Source of the DNA: Phycisphaerales bacterium
GTDB lineage: Bacteria; Planctomycetota; Phycisphaerae; UBA1845; UTPLA1
NCBI GenBank assembly: GCA_022360095.1
Contig: JAKSDK010001806.1
Coordinates: 248,001-312,000 of the forward strand
Direction of reading: 5' to 3'
DNA length: 64,000 bases
In this document: piece by piece, positions 1 to 7,928 of the stretch
How the letters are laid out: each line of letters begins with the position of its first letter
Numbering within the stretch: position 1 is the first letter of the stretch
Position numbers and translations under genes: made by a program
The notes under the pieces: model-generated
Told to the model about the DNA's origin: nothing
What the model saw: only the letters and a program-made list of their open reading frames with translations
Database searches by the model: none

Positions 1-767
1 TGGTCCTTGTCTACGTAGATTCTCATCTGCTTGTACAACCCGGGCACGCCGCCTTGCCAGGAGTACGTGATGTCATCAGCGTCGATCTGCGGCATGTGTT
101 GCCAAATATCGGGCATATCTTCGTCCAGGTCATGAAATCGGCGGAAGTTCCATTTGCCGTCATCATCTTTTTCCAGAAGTAAGCTACGCCGAAACATCTT
201 GCCGTTGAGCATTTCGTCAGCAAGGATTTCATACTTGTATTTCGCATCACCGACGGATTCCGGCCGGGTGCCGACCGTGATGTTGACGTCTCTGCTGTCA
301 CTCTCGCGAACCAGCGAAAAGCTGTGGGTCTCGTTGGGCGTGAAGCTGCGAACCACGTCCAGGAATTCTCCCATGTCGGAGGAGGCGTTGTTTCCGTCGA
401 TCTTGACGATGACGTCGTGCTGTTGGAGGCCGGCAAGATCGGCGGGCGAGTCTTCGATCACGTTCAATATCATTTGCCCCACGCCCGCCTCAATGCCAAG
501 GTGCAACGCGAGCGGCTTGGGAACGGGACCGAATTGGATTCCGAGCCACGGTCCGCCCGCCTCGATGTCTTTGGCCTTGCCAAGAACCTTCATGGTCTTC
601 GTCTTAAGTTTAATCGTCCTGTATTCCTTCTCGTCTGATTCATCAGCGTTGAGTTTGACGACAACCCGCTGATTTTCTTCGCCGGCCGATACGGCTGCAT
701 ACGCCATCACCGGGGATGCGATGAAGGTGATCAGCGAACAGGTCAACAACTTTTTCGCAATACCCAT
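1..767 (-). CDS. Secreted PDZ-domain protein, 3' end outside the window
   Basis: Reading the minus strand from the ATG at 767-765 gives an open frame that runs off the left edge, so about 255 residues are visible and the C-terminus is missing. An AGGAG Shine-Dalgarno lies about 8 bases upstream (776-780). The first ~28 residues (MGIAKKLLTCSLITF, ending near AYAAVSAG) are a typical Sec signal peptide. Residues ~72-170 read as a PDZ domain: a GGPWLGIQFG start, VIEDSPADLAGLQQHD, then IVKIDG, the carboxylate-loop and ligand-groove pattern of HtrA/DegQ-type PDZ domains. No HtrA protease triad is visible, so this is PDZ without an attached trypsin fold in the part seen. It is the third gene of a minus-strand run after an ECF sigma factor and an anti-sigma-like protein, so it may be a target or envelope partner of that regulon. 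That link is inference. Confidence 0.8.
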   Translation of the reverse strand, partial: MGIAKKLLTCSLITFIASPVMAYAAVSAGEENQRVVVKLNADESDEKEYRTIKLKTKTMKVLGKAKDIEAGGPWLGIQFGPVPKPLALHLGIEAGVGQMILNVIEDSPADLAGLQQHDVIVKIDGNNASSDMGEFLDVVRSFTPNETHSFSLVRESDSRDVNITVGTRPESVGDAKYKYEILADEMLNGKMFRRSLLLEKDDDGKWNFRRFHDLDEDMPDIWQHMPQIDADDITYSWQGGVPGLYKQMRIYVDKD

Positions 768-827
768 TTTCAAGACTCCTTTACTATGATTCACTTAAGT
801 TACGATACGAACAGGAAAAACAACAAT

Positions 828-1370
828 CTAAAAATCACACGTAATCGGGGCGACTTTCGTGGCATGCGATGCTCGTTCGAAGATATAAATCACATTCGGA
901 TTGTCGCCGCGGACACCAATCAAATCGCGATACACGTTTTGCCATCGCTGTTTTGGCTGATGGTCGACGTCCTGGTAATCGGCAAAATAGCCGTCTCCTA
1001 CAGGAGAACTCGCCGTATTCAACGGCGTACGCTCTCGATGATTCACTGAATTTTGTTCCAACAGAAGTGACAATCCCACGACGGCCGCAGCGGTCAGAAC
1101 GGCACCCGCGGCCGCTACCCAGAACCCGCGTCGGGGTTGTTTCACTAAGATCTTCGCCGGCGCCGTATTGATGTCCGTTCGCAGCGCCTGCGCCGCAAGA
1201 ATGTCGTTTTTGTGATAGTCGTTGAACAAGTCCCTTGCTGCCGGATCGTTTGCCAGAATGCGATCCAGTTCAGCCTGCTCGACTGCGTCGATCTCCCCGT
1301 CCAGCCGACGACAGATCAGCCGCTCTATGCGTTCTTCGACATCTCTTGAGTTATCTCTTGCCGGGGTCAT
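828..1370 (-). CDS. Anti-sigma-like single-pass membrane protein
   Basis: 180 residues. The N-terminal ~75 residues are acidic and helical (RLICRRLDGEIDAVEQAELDRI), the pattern of planctomycetal proteins encoded beside ECF sigma factors: a cytoplasmic helical domain without an HxxxCxxC zinc motif. A single hydrophobic segment follows at about residues 83-103 (FWVAAAGAVLTAAAVVGLSL), and the remainder would be periplasmic. It starts 18 bases after the stop of the ECF sigma gene and ends about 60 bases before the PDZ gene, so co-transcription is likely. The expected role is to hold the sigma factor at the membrane until a signal arrives. The role rests on position and architecture, since no single diagnostic motif is present. 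Confidence 0.65.
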   Translation of the reverse strand: MTPARDNSRDVEERIERLICRRLDGEIDAVEQAELDRILANDPAARDLFNDYHKNDILAAQALRTDINTAPAKILVKQPRRGFWVAAAGAVLTAAAVVGLSLLLEQNSVNHRERTPLNTASSPVGDGYFADYQDVDHQPKQRWQNVYRDLIGVRGDNPNVIYIFERASHATKVAPITCDF

Positions 1371-1388
1371 AAATTCTCGATTCCGTGC

Positions 1389-2048
1389 CTAATCATCTTT
1401 CAGGGCCGTGCGCAACAAACGCCGGGCTCGGACCAAACGTGTTTCAACCGTATCCACAGGCAAGGACATCGCCTCGCCGATTTCTGCATAGCTCCATCCT
1501 TCCAAATGTCGAAGGACGAAGGGTTCTCGATAGATGGGCGGAAGCCCCTTGATCGAATCAAGCACATGCTCGTGTCGCTCTGAGTCGATCAACTTGCGCG
1601 CCGGGTCGGAACGTCGGGCAACACCATGCCTTGCGGTTTCGAAGTCGGCGCGACCACGTCGCTCGCGAGCATCCTTGAGTCCCGCGTCGATGGCGGCATG
1701 CTTGGCCATTTTGTACAGCCAACTCCGCCATCGGGACGGGTCGACGAGTGTTTCGATCTGCTGCCACACATTGGTCCAGACGTGCTGAACGACGTCATCC
1801 ACTTGTGTCGGGTTTCCAATGGTGGCATAAACGACATTTCTCACCCATCGATCGTGGCGACGGACAAAAGCCTCGAGCGCACCGCGCTGTCCACGCTGAG
1901 CGGCCCTGATCAGGGCACGATCACCGTCATCGAAAACGGTTTGTGACAACCCGGCTCCATCGCTCATTGCGGTCAATCCGCTCATCCTTACCACTACAGA
2001 CGTTGTGTCCGATGAGATCCTGTCATCAATATCGTAATCGGCATGCAA
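1389..2048 (-). CDS. ECF-type RNA polymerase sigma factor
   Basis: Up to 219 residues. Region 2 is seen around residues 45-115: ALIRAAQRGQRGALEAFVRRH, then DDVVQHVWTNVWQQI, then WLYKMAKHAAID. Region 4 with its helix-turn-helix lies around 165-215: IKGLPPIYREPFVLRHLEGWSYAEIGEAM, then VETRLVRARRLLR. This is the standard two-domain ECF layout without regions 1 and 3. The start is uncertain. The longest frame begins at 2048 without a clear ribosome binding site, and internal ATGs at 1985 and 1967 would remove 21 or 27 residues that are not part of the conserved fold. It is followed by the anti-sigma-like gene and a secreted PDZ protein, a common arrangement for an envelope-responsive sigma factor. 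Confidence 0.88.
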   Translation of the reverse strand: MHADYDIDDRISSDTTSVVVRMSGLTAMSDGAGLSQTVFDDGDRALIRAAQRGQRGALEAFVRRHDRWVRNVVYATIGNPTQVDDVVQHVWTNVWQQIETLVDPSRWRSWLYKMAKHAAIDAGLKDARERRGRADFETARHGVARRSDPARKLIDSERHEHVLDSIKGLPPIYREPFVLRHLEGWSYAEIGEAMSLPVDTVETRLVRARRLLRTALKDD

Positions 2049-2130
2049 AAAGTTCGACCGGGAGTGATCCGGCCGGCCACGACAGGATGCAATTCACCAC
2101 CTGATAATAGGTTATGGTCGTGTCATTTAA

Positions 2131-3081
2131 CTAGGGTGATGTTGGTGCCGAGATCGGAGGTGTGCCTGGATAACGCAGGTTCGGGAGATAGTTCTCGATT
2201 CCCTGATCCTGGAAGTAGATCAGGGTCATCGTGAGCAGCGTCCACAAGATCGCGGTGATGAGGAATGGACGATCGTGGATTAATACGTCCGTCGGCCCGG
2301 TCCGCTCGCCCCGGCTGATAATCATGGCATAACGAAAAATCGCGTAGAACACCAGCGGAGTCGTGAACACCAGGAGATGCGGCGTCGGCGTGTAGGGGTC
2401 CAACGTGTAGAGGAGGAACGTAATCACGGCCATCGCGCCGGTGACGGCCAGCAATTGGGTCAGCAGTTCGAGGCTGTATTCAGAGAGCGTGGCGCGATGG
2501 CTTGCCGCCTTTTCGCTCGTTTGAAGAACAGCCAATTCGCAACGGCGCTTTCCGAAACCCAGGAACAAGCAAAGCGTGAAGGTGCAAACGACCAGCCAGG
2601 CCGAGACCGGGACATCGATCGCTTGGGCACCGCCGAGAGCGCGCAGGACAAAACCAATTGCGATGAGAATGACATCCAAGAGGGCCTGGCGCTTCCCCCA
2701 AAGGGAATAGACAAGATTCAAGGCGAGATAGCAGCCGGCCGTCAAAGCGAATCCCTGCGGCAGTCTTAAGGAAGCAACGATGCCGACACCCGCGAGGAGG
2801 AGGGCAATGGCGCCGGCAAGCCGCGAAGAGATCGCGCCGCTCGCCACGGGTCGATTTTTCTTGGAAGGATGCTTGGCGTCTTCCTGATAGTCGAGTAGGT
2901 CGTTGAACGCATAGACGGACGCGGAAAGCAGACAAAAGATTCCAAACGCCACGAGTGCGAAGAAGATCGCGTCGGGATCTTCACGTTTCGCACCAAAGAC
3001 CAGTGCGCCAAAGACGAAAACATTCTTGACCCATTGGGCCGGGCGCATCAACTGAATGATCGCACGAAGCGTTTTCAACAA
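2131..3081 (-). CDS. UbiA-family polyprenyl-phosphate phosphoribosyltransferase-like protein
   Basis: 316 residues with about eight to nine hydrophobic segments. The N-terminus QLMRPAQWVKNVFVFGALVF and the motif NDLLDYQEDAKHPSKKNRP (residues ~61-79) match the prenyl-diphosphate/Mg binding NDxxDxxxD signature of the UbiA superfamily. The HPxKKxRPxASG extension is the pattern I associate with decaprenyl-phosphate phosphoribosyltransferase (Rv3806c type), which transfers phosphoribose from PRPP to a polyprenyl phosphate. A second acidic motif near residues 205-235 is degenerate. In mycobacteria the product is epimerised to an arabinofuranose donor by DprE1/DprE2. Neither partner is in this window. 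Neighbours are a PilZ gene upstream and a sigma factor downstream on the same strand. Family assignment is firm; the exact substrate is inferred. Confidence 0.8.
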   Translation of the reverse strand: MLKTLRAIIQLMRPAQWVKNVFVFGALVFGAKREDPDAIFFALVAFGIFCLLSASVYAFNDLLDYQEDAKHPSKKNRPVASGAISSRLAGAIALLLAGVGIVASLRLPQGFALTAGCYLALNLVYSLWGKRQALLDVILIAIGFVLRALGGAQAIDVPVSAWLVVCTFTLCLFLGFGKRRCELAVLQTSEKAASHRATLSEYSLELLTQLLAVTGAMAVITFLLYTLDPYTPTPHLLVFTTPLVFYAIFRYAMIISRGERTGPTDVLIHDRPFLITAILWTLLTMTLIYFQDQGIENYLPNLRYPGTPPISAPTSP

Positions 3082-3139
3082 TCGTCGGTCTCCTCGAATT
3101 TTGAGCAGGCCGTAACTTAAGTTAGAGTCGAGGGGTACG

Positions 3140-3688
3140 TCAATCCAGAGATGGAAGGTCCGTCGTGTTCATCGCGTCATCTTCCGAAACCGGACGCAGC
3201 TTCCGAGTCCGAACGCCAGGCGCAACGTCGCGACCGAATCCCGTCTTCGCGGGCTTGAGTTCCTCATGGTTCAATTCGCGGTCGAGCTTGATGCCGAGCC
3301 GGTAGCGCCCGTTTTCCAGAAGCTGACAATGACGAATACAACAACTCACATGGACGGGCCGATGGCTGACGGTGCGATAAGAAATGGAGCCGGTGATGCC
3401 GACGGCCAAATGACGGTCGAACTCAAGGGAAAAACCGTTCTTGGATATGTCGATCACAGGGCACGCCACGTGTTCGATCCGTCCTGAGGGATCATTGGGG
3501 GTCAAACACACACACGTCTGTTCACACGGTTTTCGAGCACTTTGCCGCTTGCGGCGCAAGGACTGCGTGGCATTCGTGGCGGACGGACCAGGCCCTCTGT
3601 CCGCGACACCGTCTGACGAGTCGTTGTCGTGAACGATCCTGGCGCCGGATAGTTCGCCTTCGTAAAGCGGTATGAAATCATCTGCCAT
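3140..3688 (-). CDS. PilZ-like domain protein
   Basis: 182 residues from the ATG at 3688, chosen over an upstream in-frame start because a strong GGAGGAG sits a few bases before it. The centre (residues ~70-155) looks like a PilZ beta-barrel: a basic stretch RRKRQSARKPCEQ, then CPVIDISKNGFSLEF, then a closing YRLGIKLD strand. The D/NxSxxG core of c-di-GMP binding PilZ domains is represented by DISKNG. The usual RxxxR is present only in a loose form (RRKRQSAR), so nucleotide binding is uncertain. The flanks are low-complexity and charged. It heads the minus-strand run containing the UbiA-type gene and sigma factor, about 58 bases upstream of the former. Confidence 0.6.
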   Translation of the reverse strand: MADDFIPLYEGELSGARIVHDNDSSDGVADRGPGPSATNATQSLRRKRQSARKPCEQTCVCLTPNDPSGRIEHVACPVIDISKNGFSLEFDRHLAVGITGSISYRTVSHRPVHVSCCIRHCQLLENGRYRLGIKLDRELNHEELKPAKTGFGRDVAPGVRTRKLRPVSEDDAMNTTDLPSLD

Positions 3689-3974
3689 CACGGCTCCTCC
3701 GGCCGAGATCAAAAAACACGGATAACAAGCTTCATGTAATGTACGATTCGTCAATCCAGCCTTGCGCCATCTATCGGTCCAAAGCCTGGACAACTAGGAC
3801 TCTTAAGCCACGATCGGGCGGCGAGCGGGTCTATGAGGGGCTGAGGCAGCTTTTTATCAGCAACCGGAAATATTTGTTTCCATACAATTAAACGCTTTTA
3901 GGTCCTGAAACAGTTTCTTTGTGAACGACGGCCCTTGACGTCCGAAGCGTCGACGGCCGGAGCGGTCCTGCGTA

Positions 3975-4523
3975 ATGACTTATGCGATCAAGCCGAGATC
4001 GAATGCCGAGACCTCTCCGGGCCTGAAACCCGGACTCTCCGAGAAGGCTGCGCTGGAAGAAATCCGCAGACGCCTGCTCCGGTTTGCCGTCAAATTGGTC
4101 TGGAATCGCGATGATGCGGAGGAAATCGTGCAGGACGCATTCAAACTGGCATGGTCCAAAGGTGTAAAGACGTCCGAGCCGCGCTTCGGCCCCTCGTTAT
4201 TTCGTACGGTGGCCAACCTGTGCCTCAACCATCGGCGCCGGCGCAGACCTGCGACACTGAGTGAATGCATCGAACTGACACATTCCCTGACTCCTGCGAA
4301 GTCGGCGCAAGACGCCGAACAATTGAATCAATTACGGAATGCGGTCGACCAGTTGCCCGACCAGCAACGCCTGGCCTTGGTTCTGCGCATGATGGAGCAA
4401 ATGGACTACGGGGACATCGCCGACGTGATGCAGCTATCGACTTCCGCGGTCCGTGCCCACGTCCATCTTGGACGCCGCCGCCTTGCCGAATGGATGACCG
4501 GGCATCCTCAGGAGGAAGGCTGA
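3975..4523 (+). CDS. ECF-type RNA polymerase sigma factor, second module
   Basis: 182 residues. Region 2 covers ~30-85: LLRFAVKLVWNRDDAEEIVQDAFKLAW, then SLFRTVANLCLNHRRRRR. Region 4 covers ~115-172: QLPDQQRLALVLRMMEQMDYGDIADVM followed by the recognition-helix pattern STSAVRAHVHLGRRRLAEWM. Its TGA overlaps the ATG of the next gene by one base, which strongly suggests translational coupling to the zinc anti-sigma protein. Upstream is a 287-base divergent intergenic region shared with the PilZ gene. It resembles the sigma factor at 1389-2048 in family only; the two are clearly different sequences. Confidence 0.9.
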   Translation: MTYAIKPRSNAETSPGLKPGLSEKAALEEIRRRLLRFAVKLVWNRDDAEEIVQDAFKLAWSKGVKTSEPRFGPSLFRTVANLCLNHRRRRRPATLSECIELTHSLTPAKSAQDAEQLNQLRNAVDQLPDQQRLALVLRMMEQMDYGDIADVMQLSTSAVRAHVHLGRRRLAEWMTGHPQEEG

Positions 4524-5038
4524 TGAATGACTGTCATAAAATCCGCGAGCAGCTCGATGACTGGCTTGACGAACTTCTGGACACGGCCCGACACGAACGG
4601 GTAGAGGCCCATCTGAAGACGTGTGAGGAATGTCGAGAGGTTTTTCAACGATACCGGACGCTCTCGGAGGATCTGCTTCGGTTGAGCGGAACGGCCGACA
4701 GAATCGCGGCGATGCCGGGCGCGGCAAAGATTGTAAAGCCAAGATGGACATTCCTCCTGCGAACCGCGGCAGCAATGATGCTTCTGTTCACTGCCGGATA
4801 CGTGGCCACGCGATATCGGCACGTTCACCAAGATCAAATTTCGATGCAGCCGGACATCACGGTTTGCCCGGAGGTGGACGCGGAACCCCGACGAAACGAG
4901 TTTTATCTGGCTGACTCCAACAGCCGGATGCCTGTGCGAATTAAATCCAACAATCCTCGTGTCCACATTGTGTGGCTGTATGGAAACACGCCGTCGACTT
5001 CGTCTCAGGACAGCGAAAACGGCAACAAGATTCATTAA
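4523..5038 (+). CDS. Zinc-binding anti-sigma factor, membrane anchored
   Basis: 171 residues. The ATG at 4523 overlaps the preceding TGA and has AGGAGGAAGG just upstream. The N-terminal ~45 residues hold the ZAS motif: DCHKIREQLDDWLDELLD, then HLKTCEECREVF (His, then Cys-x-x-Cys), known to bind zinc and clamp the cognate ECF factor. A hydrophobic segment at about residues 81-98 (FLLRTAAAMMLLFTAGYVA) places the C-terminal ~70 residues outside the cytoplasm. That tail has a Cys (TVCPEVDAEP) and no recognised domain. Co-transcribed with the sigma factor and, 24 bases downstream, with the secretin-N-domain protein, so the three form one regulatory and envelope unit. Confidence 0.85.
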   Translation: MNDCHKIREQLDDWLDELLDTARHERVEAHLKTCEECREVFQRYRTLSEDLLRLSGTADRIAAMPGAAKIVKPRWTFLLRTAAAMMLLFTAGYVATRYRHVHQDQISMQPDITVCPEVDAEPRRNEFYLADSNSRMPVRIKSNNPRVHIVWLYGNTPSTSSQDSENGNKIH

Positions 5039-5062
5039 CCCTATTATTTCAGGAGATTTCTC

Positions 5063-6058
5063 ATGTTCACAACAATCATTCTCATCACGACTCAACTGCT
5101 GTTGGCAGACGCCTTTGCTCCTTTCCAGGATCAGGGGCAGCGAGGTCCGGGGGGGCGAGGTCCGTCCGCTAGACCCAACAGGACAGGACGTGGTGGCGGC
5201 CAGAAGGACGTCGTGCAGGTGTATCAACTTCGTTACGCGGATTGCGAAAAAGTCGCCGAGGTGCTCCGGCAGGTTCTTCAAATTGGAACGATTACGGCCG
5301 AGCCGCGTACCAATGTTGTCATCGTCTCTGGTACGCCGGAGGTAAGGAAGCTCACCGAAGATATTCTTCAGCAACTGGATCATCCTCCCCAAGTCGCGAA
5401 GGCCGAGACGGATTTTTCGGCCGTGCGCATCAAGCACCGTTCCGCAAAAGACGTAGCAAAACGAGTTGAGAGCATTTTGAATGACAGGCACGTGAATATC
5501 GTTTCGGACGCGGCACGGTCGACAATCCTACTGAACGGTACGGAAGAAAAGGTTGCAAGAGCCCACTCGGTCATTCAGCAGCTCGATATACCGGCGGCAG
5601 TGATCAATCTGGAGTTTTCCTTCTTCAAGGCCAGACTCCACACCGATGATGACACGCCGACCGCGATCCCGTCCGATCTGAGAGACGTCGTTGCCGAGGT
5701 GAAACGGTTCGGACGTGTCGAGTTCCTGGGGCGGCTGTCCACGGTCGCGACCGAGGAGACCGGCTTCGAGGTCGCCGGCAAGATCGCCGACATGATATCA
5801 GCCCATGCACACGGTAGTTTGTTGAGAGGATCAGAGGACGGCACGGTCAAGCTTCGGTTCGAGGCGGAGATGAAACTCTTCAATGACCCCGATGCCGATA
5901 CCATGGAAAAGAAAATCGTACGCAGACAGGCTCCGTCCGCTTTTCAGGTTGAGTCTACGCTCATCACACGACGTGGTGACTACGTCGTCTTAGGCAGCGC
6001 GCCGACAGGGTGGGAAATCGGAGAGTCGGCCATCCTGGTTCTGCACGTTCGCGACTAG
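5063..6058 (+). CDS. Secreted protein with secretin N-type repeats and no pore domain
   Basis: 331 residues, preceded by TTTCAGGAGATTTCTC. Residues 1-~17 are a signal peptide, followed by a Gly/Arg/Pro-rich linker to ~48. Two secretin N-domain (GspD N1/N2, KH-like) units follow at ~50-115 and ~120-190. The repeating pattern is VVQVYQLRYADCEKVAEVLRQVL, then NVVIVSGTPE, then ILQQLD, and again AVRIKHRSAKDVAKRVESIL, then STILLNGTEEKV, then VIQQLDIP. The C-terminal ~130 residues do not carry the conserved secretin beta-barrel motifs, so this is not a complete outer-membrane secretin. In Planctomycetota such free N-domain proteins are frequent; a role in envelope assembly is only a guess. A strong terminator follows at once. 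Confidence 0.75.
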   Translation: MFTTIILITTQLLLADAFAPFQDQGQRGPGGRGPSARPNRTGRGGGQKDVVQVYQLRYADCEKVAEVLRQVLQIGTITAEPRTNVVIVSGTPEVRKLTEDILQQLDHPPQVAKAETDFSAVRIKHRSAKDVAKRVESILNDRHVNIVSDAARSTILLNGTEEKVARAHSVIQQLDIPAAVINLEFSFFKARLHTDDDTPTAIPSDLRDVVAEVKRFGRVEFLGRLSTVATEETGFEVAGKIADMISAHAHGSLLRGSEDGTVKLRFEAEMKLFNDPDADTMEKKIVRRQAPSAFQVESTLITRRGDYVVLGSAPTGWEIGESAILVLHVRD

Positions 6059-6121
6059 CACCGCGAACGGCAACAACCCGACGCTGCTGTGATCTTGGGA
6101 AAAGAGCCAAACGACGAAGAG

Positions 6122-6150
6122 CGCGACCGAGATTCGGTCGCGTTTCTTTG
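6122..6150 (+). terminator. Intrinsic terminator after the sigma / anti-sigma / secretin-N module
   Basis: A perfect 9-bp inverted repeat CGCGACCGA / TCGGTCGCG (6122-6130 and 6134-6142) with a 3-base loop is followed by TTTCTTTG. It lies 64 bases beyond the stop codon at 6058. The convergent mini-lipoprotein gene ends at 6154 on the other strand, so the hairpin may serve both, although the T-rich tail favours the plus strand. Confidence 0.8.
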
Positions 6151-6153
6151 GTC

Positions 6154-6360
6154 TTAGATGGAATTGATAATGTTCAGTGCAAGGGCACCGAGTGCCGACC
6201 GAAGAGGCGTGAAGGCGATCTCGGTCCAAAGTGACGTGCCGATGTACAAGACGCTGGCACTGACGGCATCACAACCTGCCAACAACGGCATGCCTGCAAG
6301 CAATGCCAACGCGTACGGCTTACTTCTATTTCGAGATAGGACTTTGCTCGAACGAAACAT
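6154..6360 (-). CDS. Very small lipoprotein-like protein
   Basis: 68 residues, ATG at 6360 with GGGGTGAT about 4 bases upstream. Residues ~16-30 form a lipoprotein signal: KPYALALLAGMPLLAGC, a lipobox LLAGC with the Cys at position 29. The mature part is only ~39 residues, hydrophobic and without charges at its end (SALGALALNIINSI), so it could lie along or in the membrane. It sits about 110 bases downstream of the 49-residue ORF on the same strand and ends beside the terminator at 6122-6150. I do not recognise the family. Support for coding comes from the lipobox, the start-site context and the tidy convergent placement, not from length. Confidence 0.55.
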   Translation of the reverse strand: MFRSSKVLSRNRSKPYALALLAGMPLLAGCDAVSASVLYIGTSLWTEIAFTPLRSALGALALNIINSI

Positions 6361-6469
6361 AGATCACCCCTATATTCTCATCTTGATCGCCGACGCCGGA
6401 ACCCTCGGACTCCAGACTCGCAAGGCCGACCTGGAGGCCAGATCCTCAACGTTATTATCGGCATGGGCC

Positions 6470-6619
6470 TTAGAATCCTACAATGTTCGGCTGAAGACCA
6501 AAAAGGCCGAAGAACCCGGTGATGACGCTGGCAATCGCATTCAGAAACTGAACAAAGAAACCCGTCGGATTCAATGTAAAGAAAAGTTCCGTCAGCGTTC
6601 GCAAAAATGAATCTTCCAT
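6470..6619 (-). CDS. Short hydrophobic protein, 49 residues
   Basis: ATG at 6619-6617, stop TAA at 6472-6470, with a GAGGA ribosome binding site 8 bases upstream. The peptide begins MEDSFLRTLTELFFTLNP and ends GLFGLQPNIVGF. It is strongly hydrophobic with Phe-rich amphipathic stretches and few charges. Its start resembles that of the 39-residue ORF at 9645-9764 (MLSSFLQTFCEFLSG): both have SFLxT followed by E-hydrophobic, then a hydrophobic run with Gly. Expected behaviour is that of a small membrane-associated peptide. No family recognised. A longer overlapping frame (6378-6671) has Arg/Pro-rich composition and no start signal, so I prefer this one. Confidence 0.5.
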   Translation of the reverse strand: MEDSFLRTLTELFFTLNPTGFFVQFLNAIASVITGFFGLFGLQPNIVGF

Positions 6620-6836
6620 TTCTCATATCCTCAGTGTGGAACTCGGCGAGGTGGTAAAGGGCAAGCCCCATTCCCTTCCAACGACACCTATTGTAGACCA
6701 GAGACCCCAGTGATTCAATTCAAAGATTTTGACCGACCTTACGTTATCGATCGTGGACACCGATGCGCGCCGCCGGGATATTACCGGTCCTTCCGATCAT
6801 GACAATCCTACCGAAGTCTCAATTGGTCAAGCTTGG

Positions 6837-7703
6837 TCAGGACGATGACAACGCGGGGTACTCCGTAATGTGACCGGGCCGCGGCAGGTCACGGATTTTG
6901 ACGGCCGGTACGCCGGACCAATATTCGCTGGGTCCGACAACCGTGTACGGTGAAACCACGGACCCTGCTCCGATCATCGCGCCGCGCTTGATGTGCACTC
7001 CGCCGAAAACGGTGCAGTTGGCGCCGATGACAGCGTCGTCCTCGATCTTGGTCTTCTTGAGTGAGACCAGGTCCGGCAGTTGGCAGTGTCCTGCGATGTC
7101 GGTACCCGAGCCGATGACCACGTTGCGCCCGATCTCTACGAAGCTCGGGTCCAGGATGGTTGGATCGGTCACGTAGCAGGAACGAGACTTCGGACCAAAA
7201 ACGGATCCCATCAGCCAACGCATGGGCGGGAGGTTCGAAATATGGAAGACGAGAAAAGCCGGAAACGGCGCTTCATAGCGCGCCTTGGTCAGCAAAGCGA
7301 TGAAACAAGAGTAAAGTAATTGTCTGCTGGACGATTTTCGAAGATCCATCCTGCTTACCGTGGAATAAACGCCGGGCCGGGGCGTCGGGATAGGAAGGCG
7401 CAACAGGACAAGAAGGGCGACGTAGATCAGATTGTATAGCACGACCCACCAGACAAAACGAATTCCCCATGTCCAGGCGGCTGCGAAATCGGCTCCGATG
7501 AGGTTTGATTCGGGCCATGCATTGATCGCGGTGAAGATTGCACACGTTAGCGCCAGTGAGGTTGCCCAAATCGTGCTTCGAGCCATCAGATCAAGAAACA
7601 AGAAACCTTGCAGTGCCTGACAAGGATCCGTTGGTTTGGCTTGAGCCCGGCTTTCCGTGGAACCGTCGATCCTGGAGGTCGTGTTGGTGCTGGCGGTGTT
7701 CAC
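6837..7703 (-). CDS. Membrane-anchored hexapeptide-repeat acyltransferase
   Basis: 288 residues from the GTG at 7703, which has AGGAG 8 bases upstream; an upstream in-frame TTG lacks a ribosome binding site. Two or three hydrophobic segments occupy ~35-110 (LMARSTIWATSLALTCAIF; WGIRFVWWVVLYNLIYVAL). The C-terminal half is a left-handed beta-helix made of isoleucine-patch repeats: TILDPSFVEIGRNVVIGSG, then KIEDDAVIGANCTVFGG, then VHIKRGAMIGAGSVVSPYTV. This is the LpxA/CysE/transacetylase fold. The layout of membrane segments plus trimeric transferase suggests acylation of a lipid-linked or surface polymer, substrate unknown. It stands alone, divergent from the gene at 7929. Confidence 0.8.
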   Translation of the reverse strand: MNTASTNTTSRIDGSTESRAQAKPTDPCQALQGFLFLDLMARSTIWATSLALTCAIFTAINAWPESNLIGADFAAAWTWGIRFVWWVVLYNLIYVALLVLLRLPIPTPRPGVYSTVSRMDLRKSSSRQLLYSCFIALLTKARYEAPFPAFLVFHISNLPPMRWLMGSVFGPKSRSCYVTDPTILDPSFVEIGRNVVIGSGTDIAGHCQLPDLVSLKKTKIEDDAVIGANCTVFGGVHIKRGAMIGAGSVVSPYTVVGPSEYWSGVPAVKIRDLPRPGHITEYPALSSS

Positions 7704-7928
7704 GCGTTCTTCTCCTATGATCCATGTATGCGGAGTGTTGTCATTCGTATTCGACGATATCAAAGAGCACTGTCATCCGAAATGCAAGCGAGCAAGGTCA
7801 AACTTGATCGGCGCCTCTTCAAAGTCGCGATTCGCTTGCTCAAAATGGTGTTCTGAGATAAGATGACAACCAAGGGCGTAGTGGTTCGGCACCCACAACT
7901 CAAAAAATCTTGTCGAAGGAGAATTGTC

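Noticed and set aside
4508..5491. 327-codon open frame on the minus strand
   Set aside because: It lies antisense to the anti-sigma and secretin-N genes, which have clear motifs and ribosome binding sites; its translation has no recognisable domain.
6378..6671. 97-codon minus-strand frame overlapping the 49-residue peptide gene
   Set aside because: Arg/Pro-rich tail and no ribosome binding site; the 49-codon frame inside it has one.
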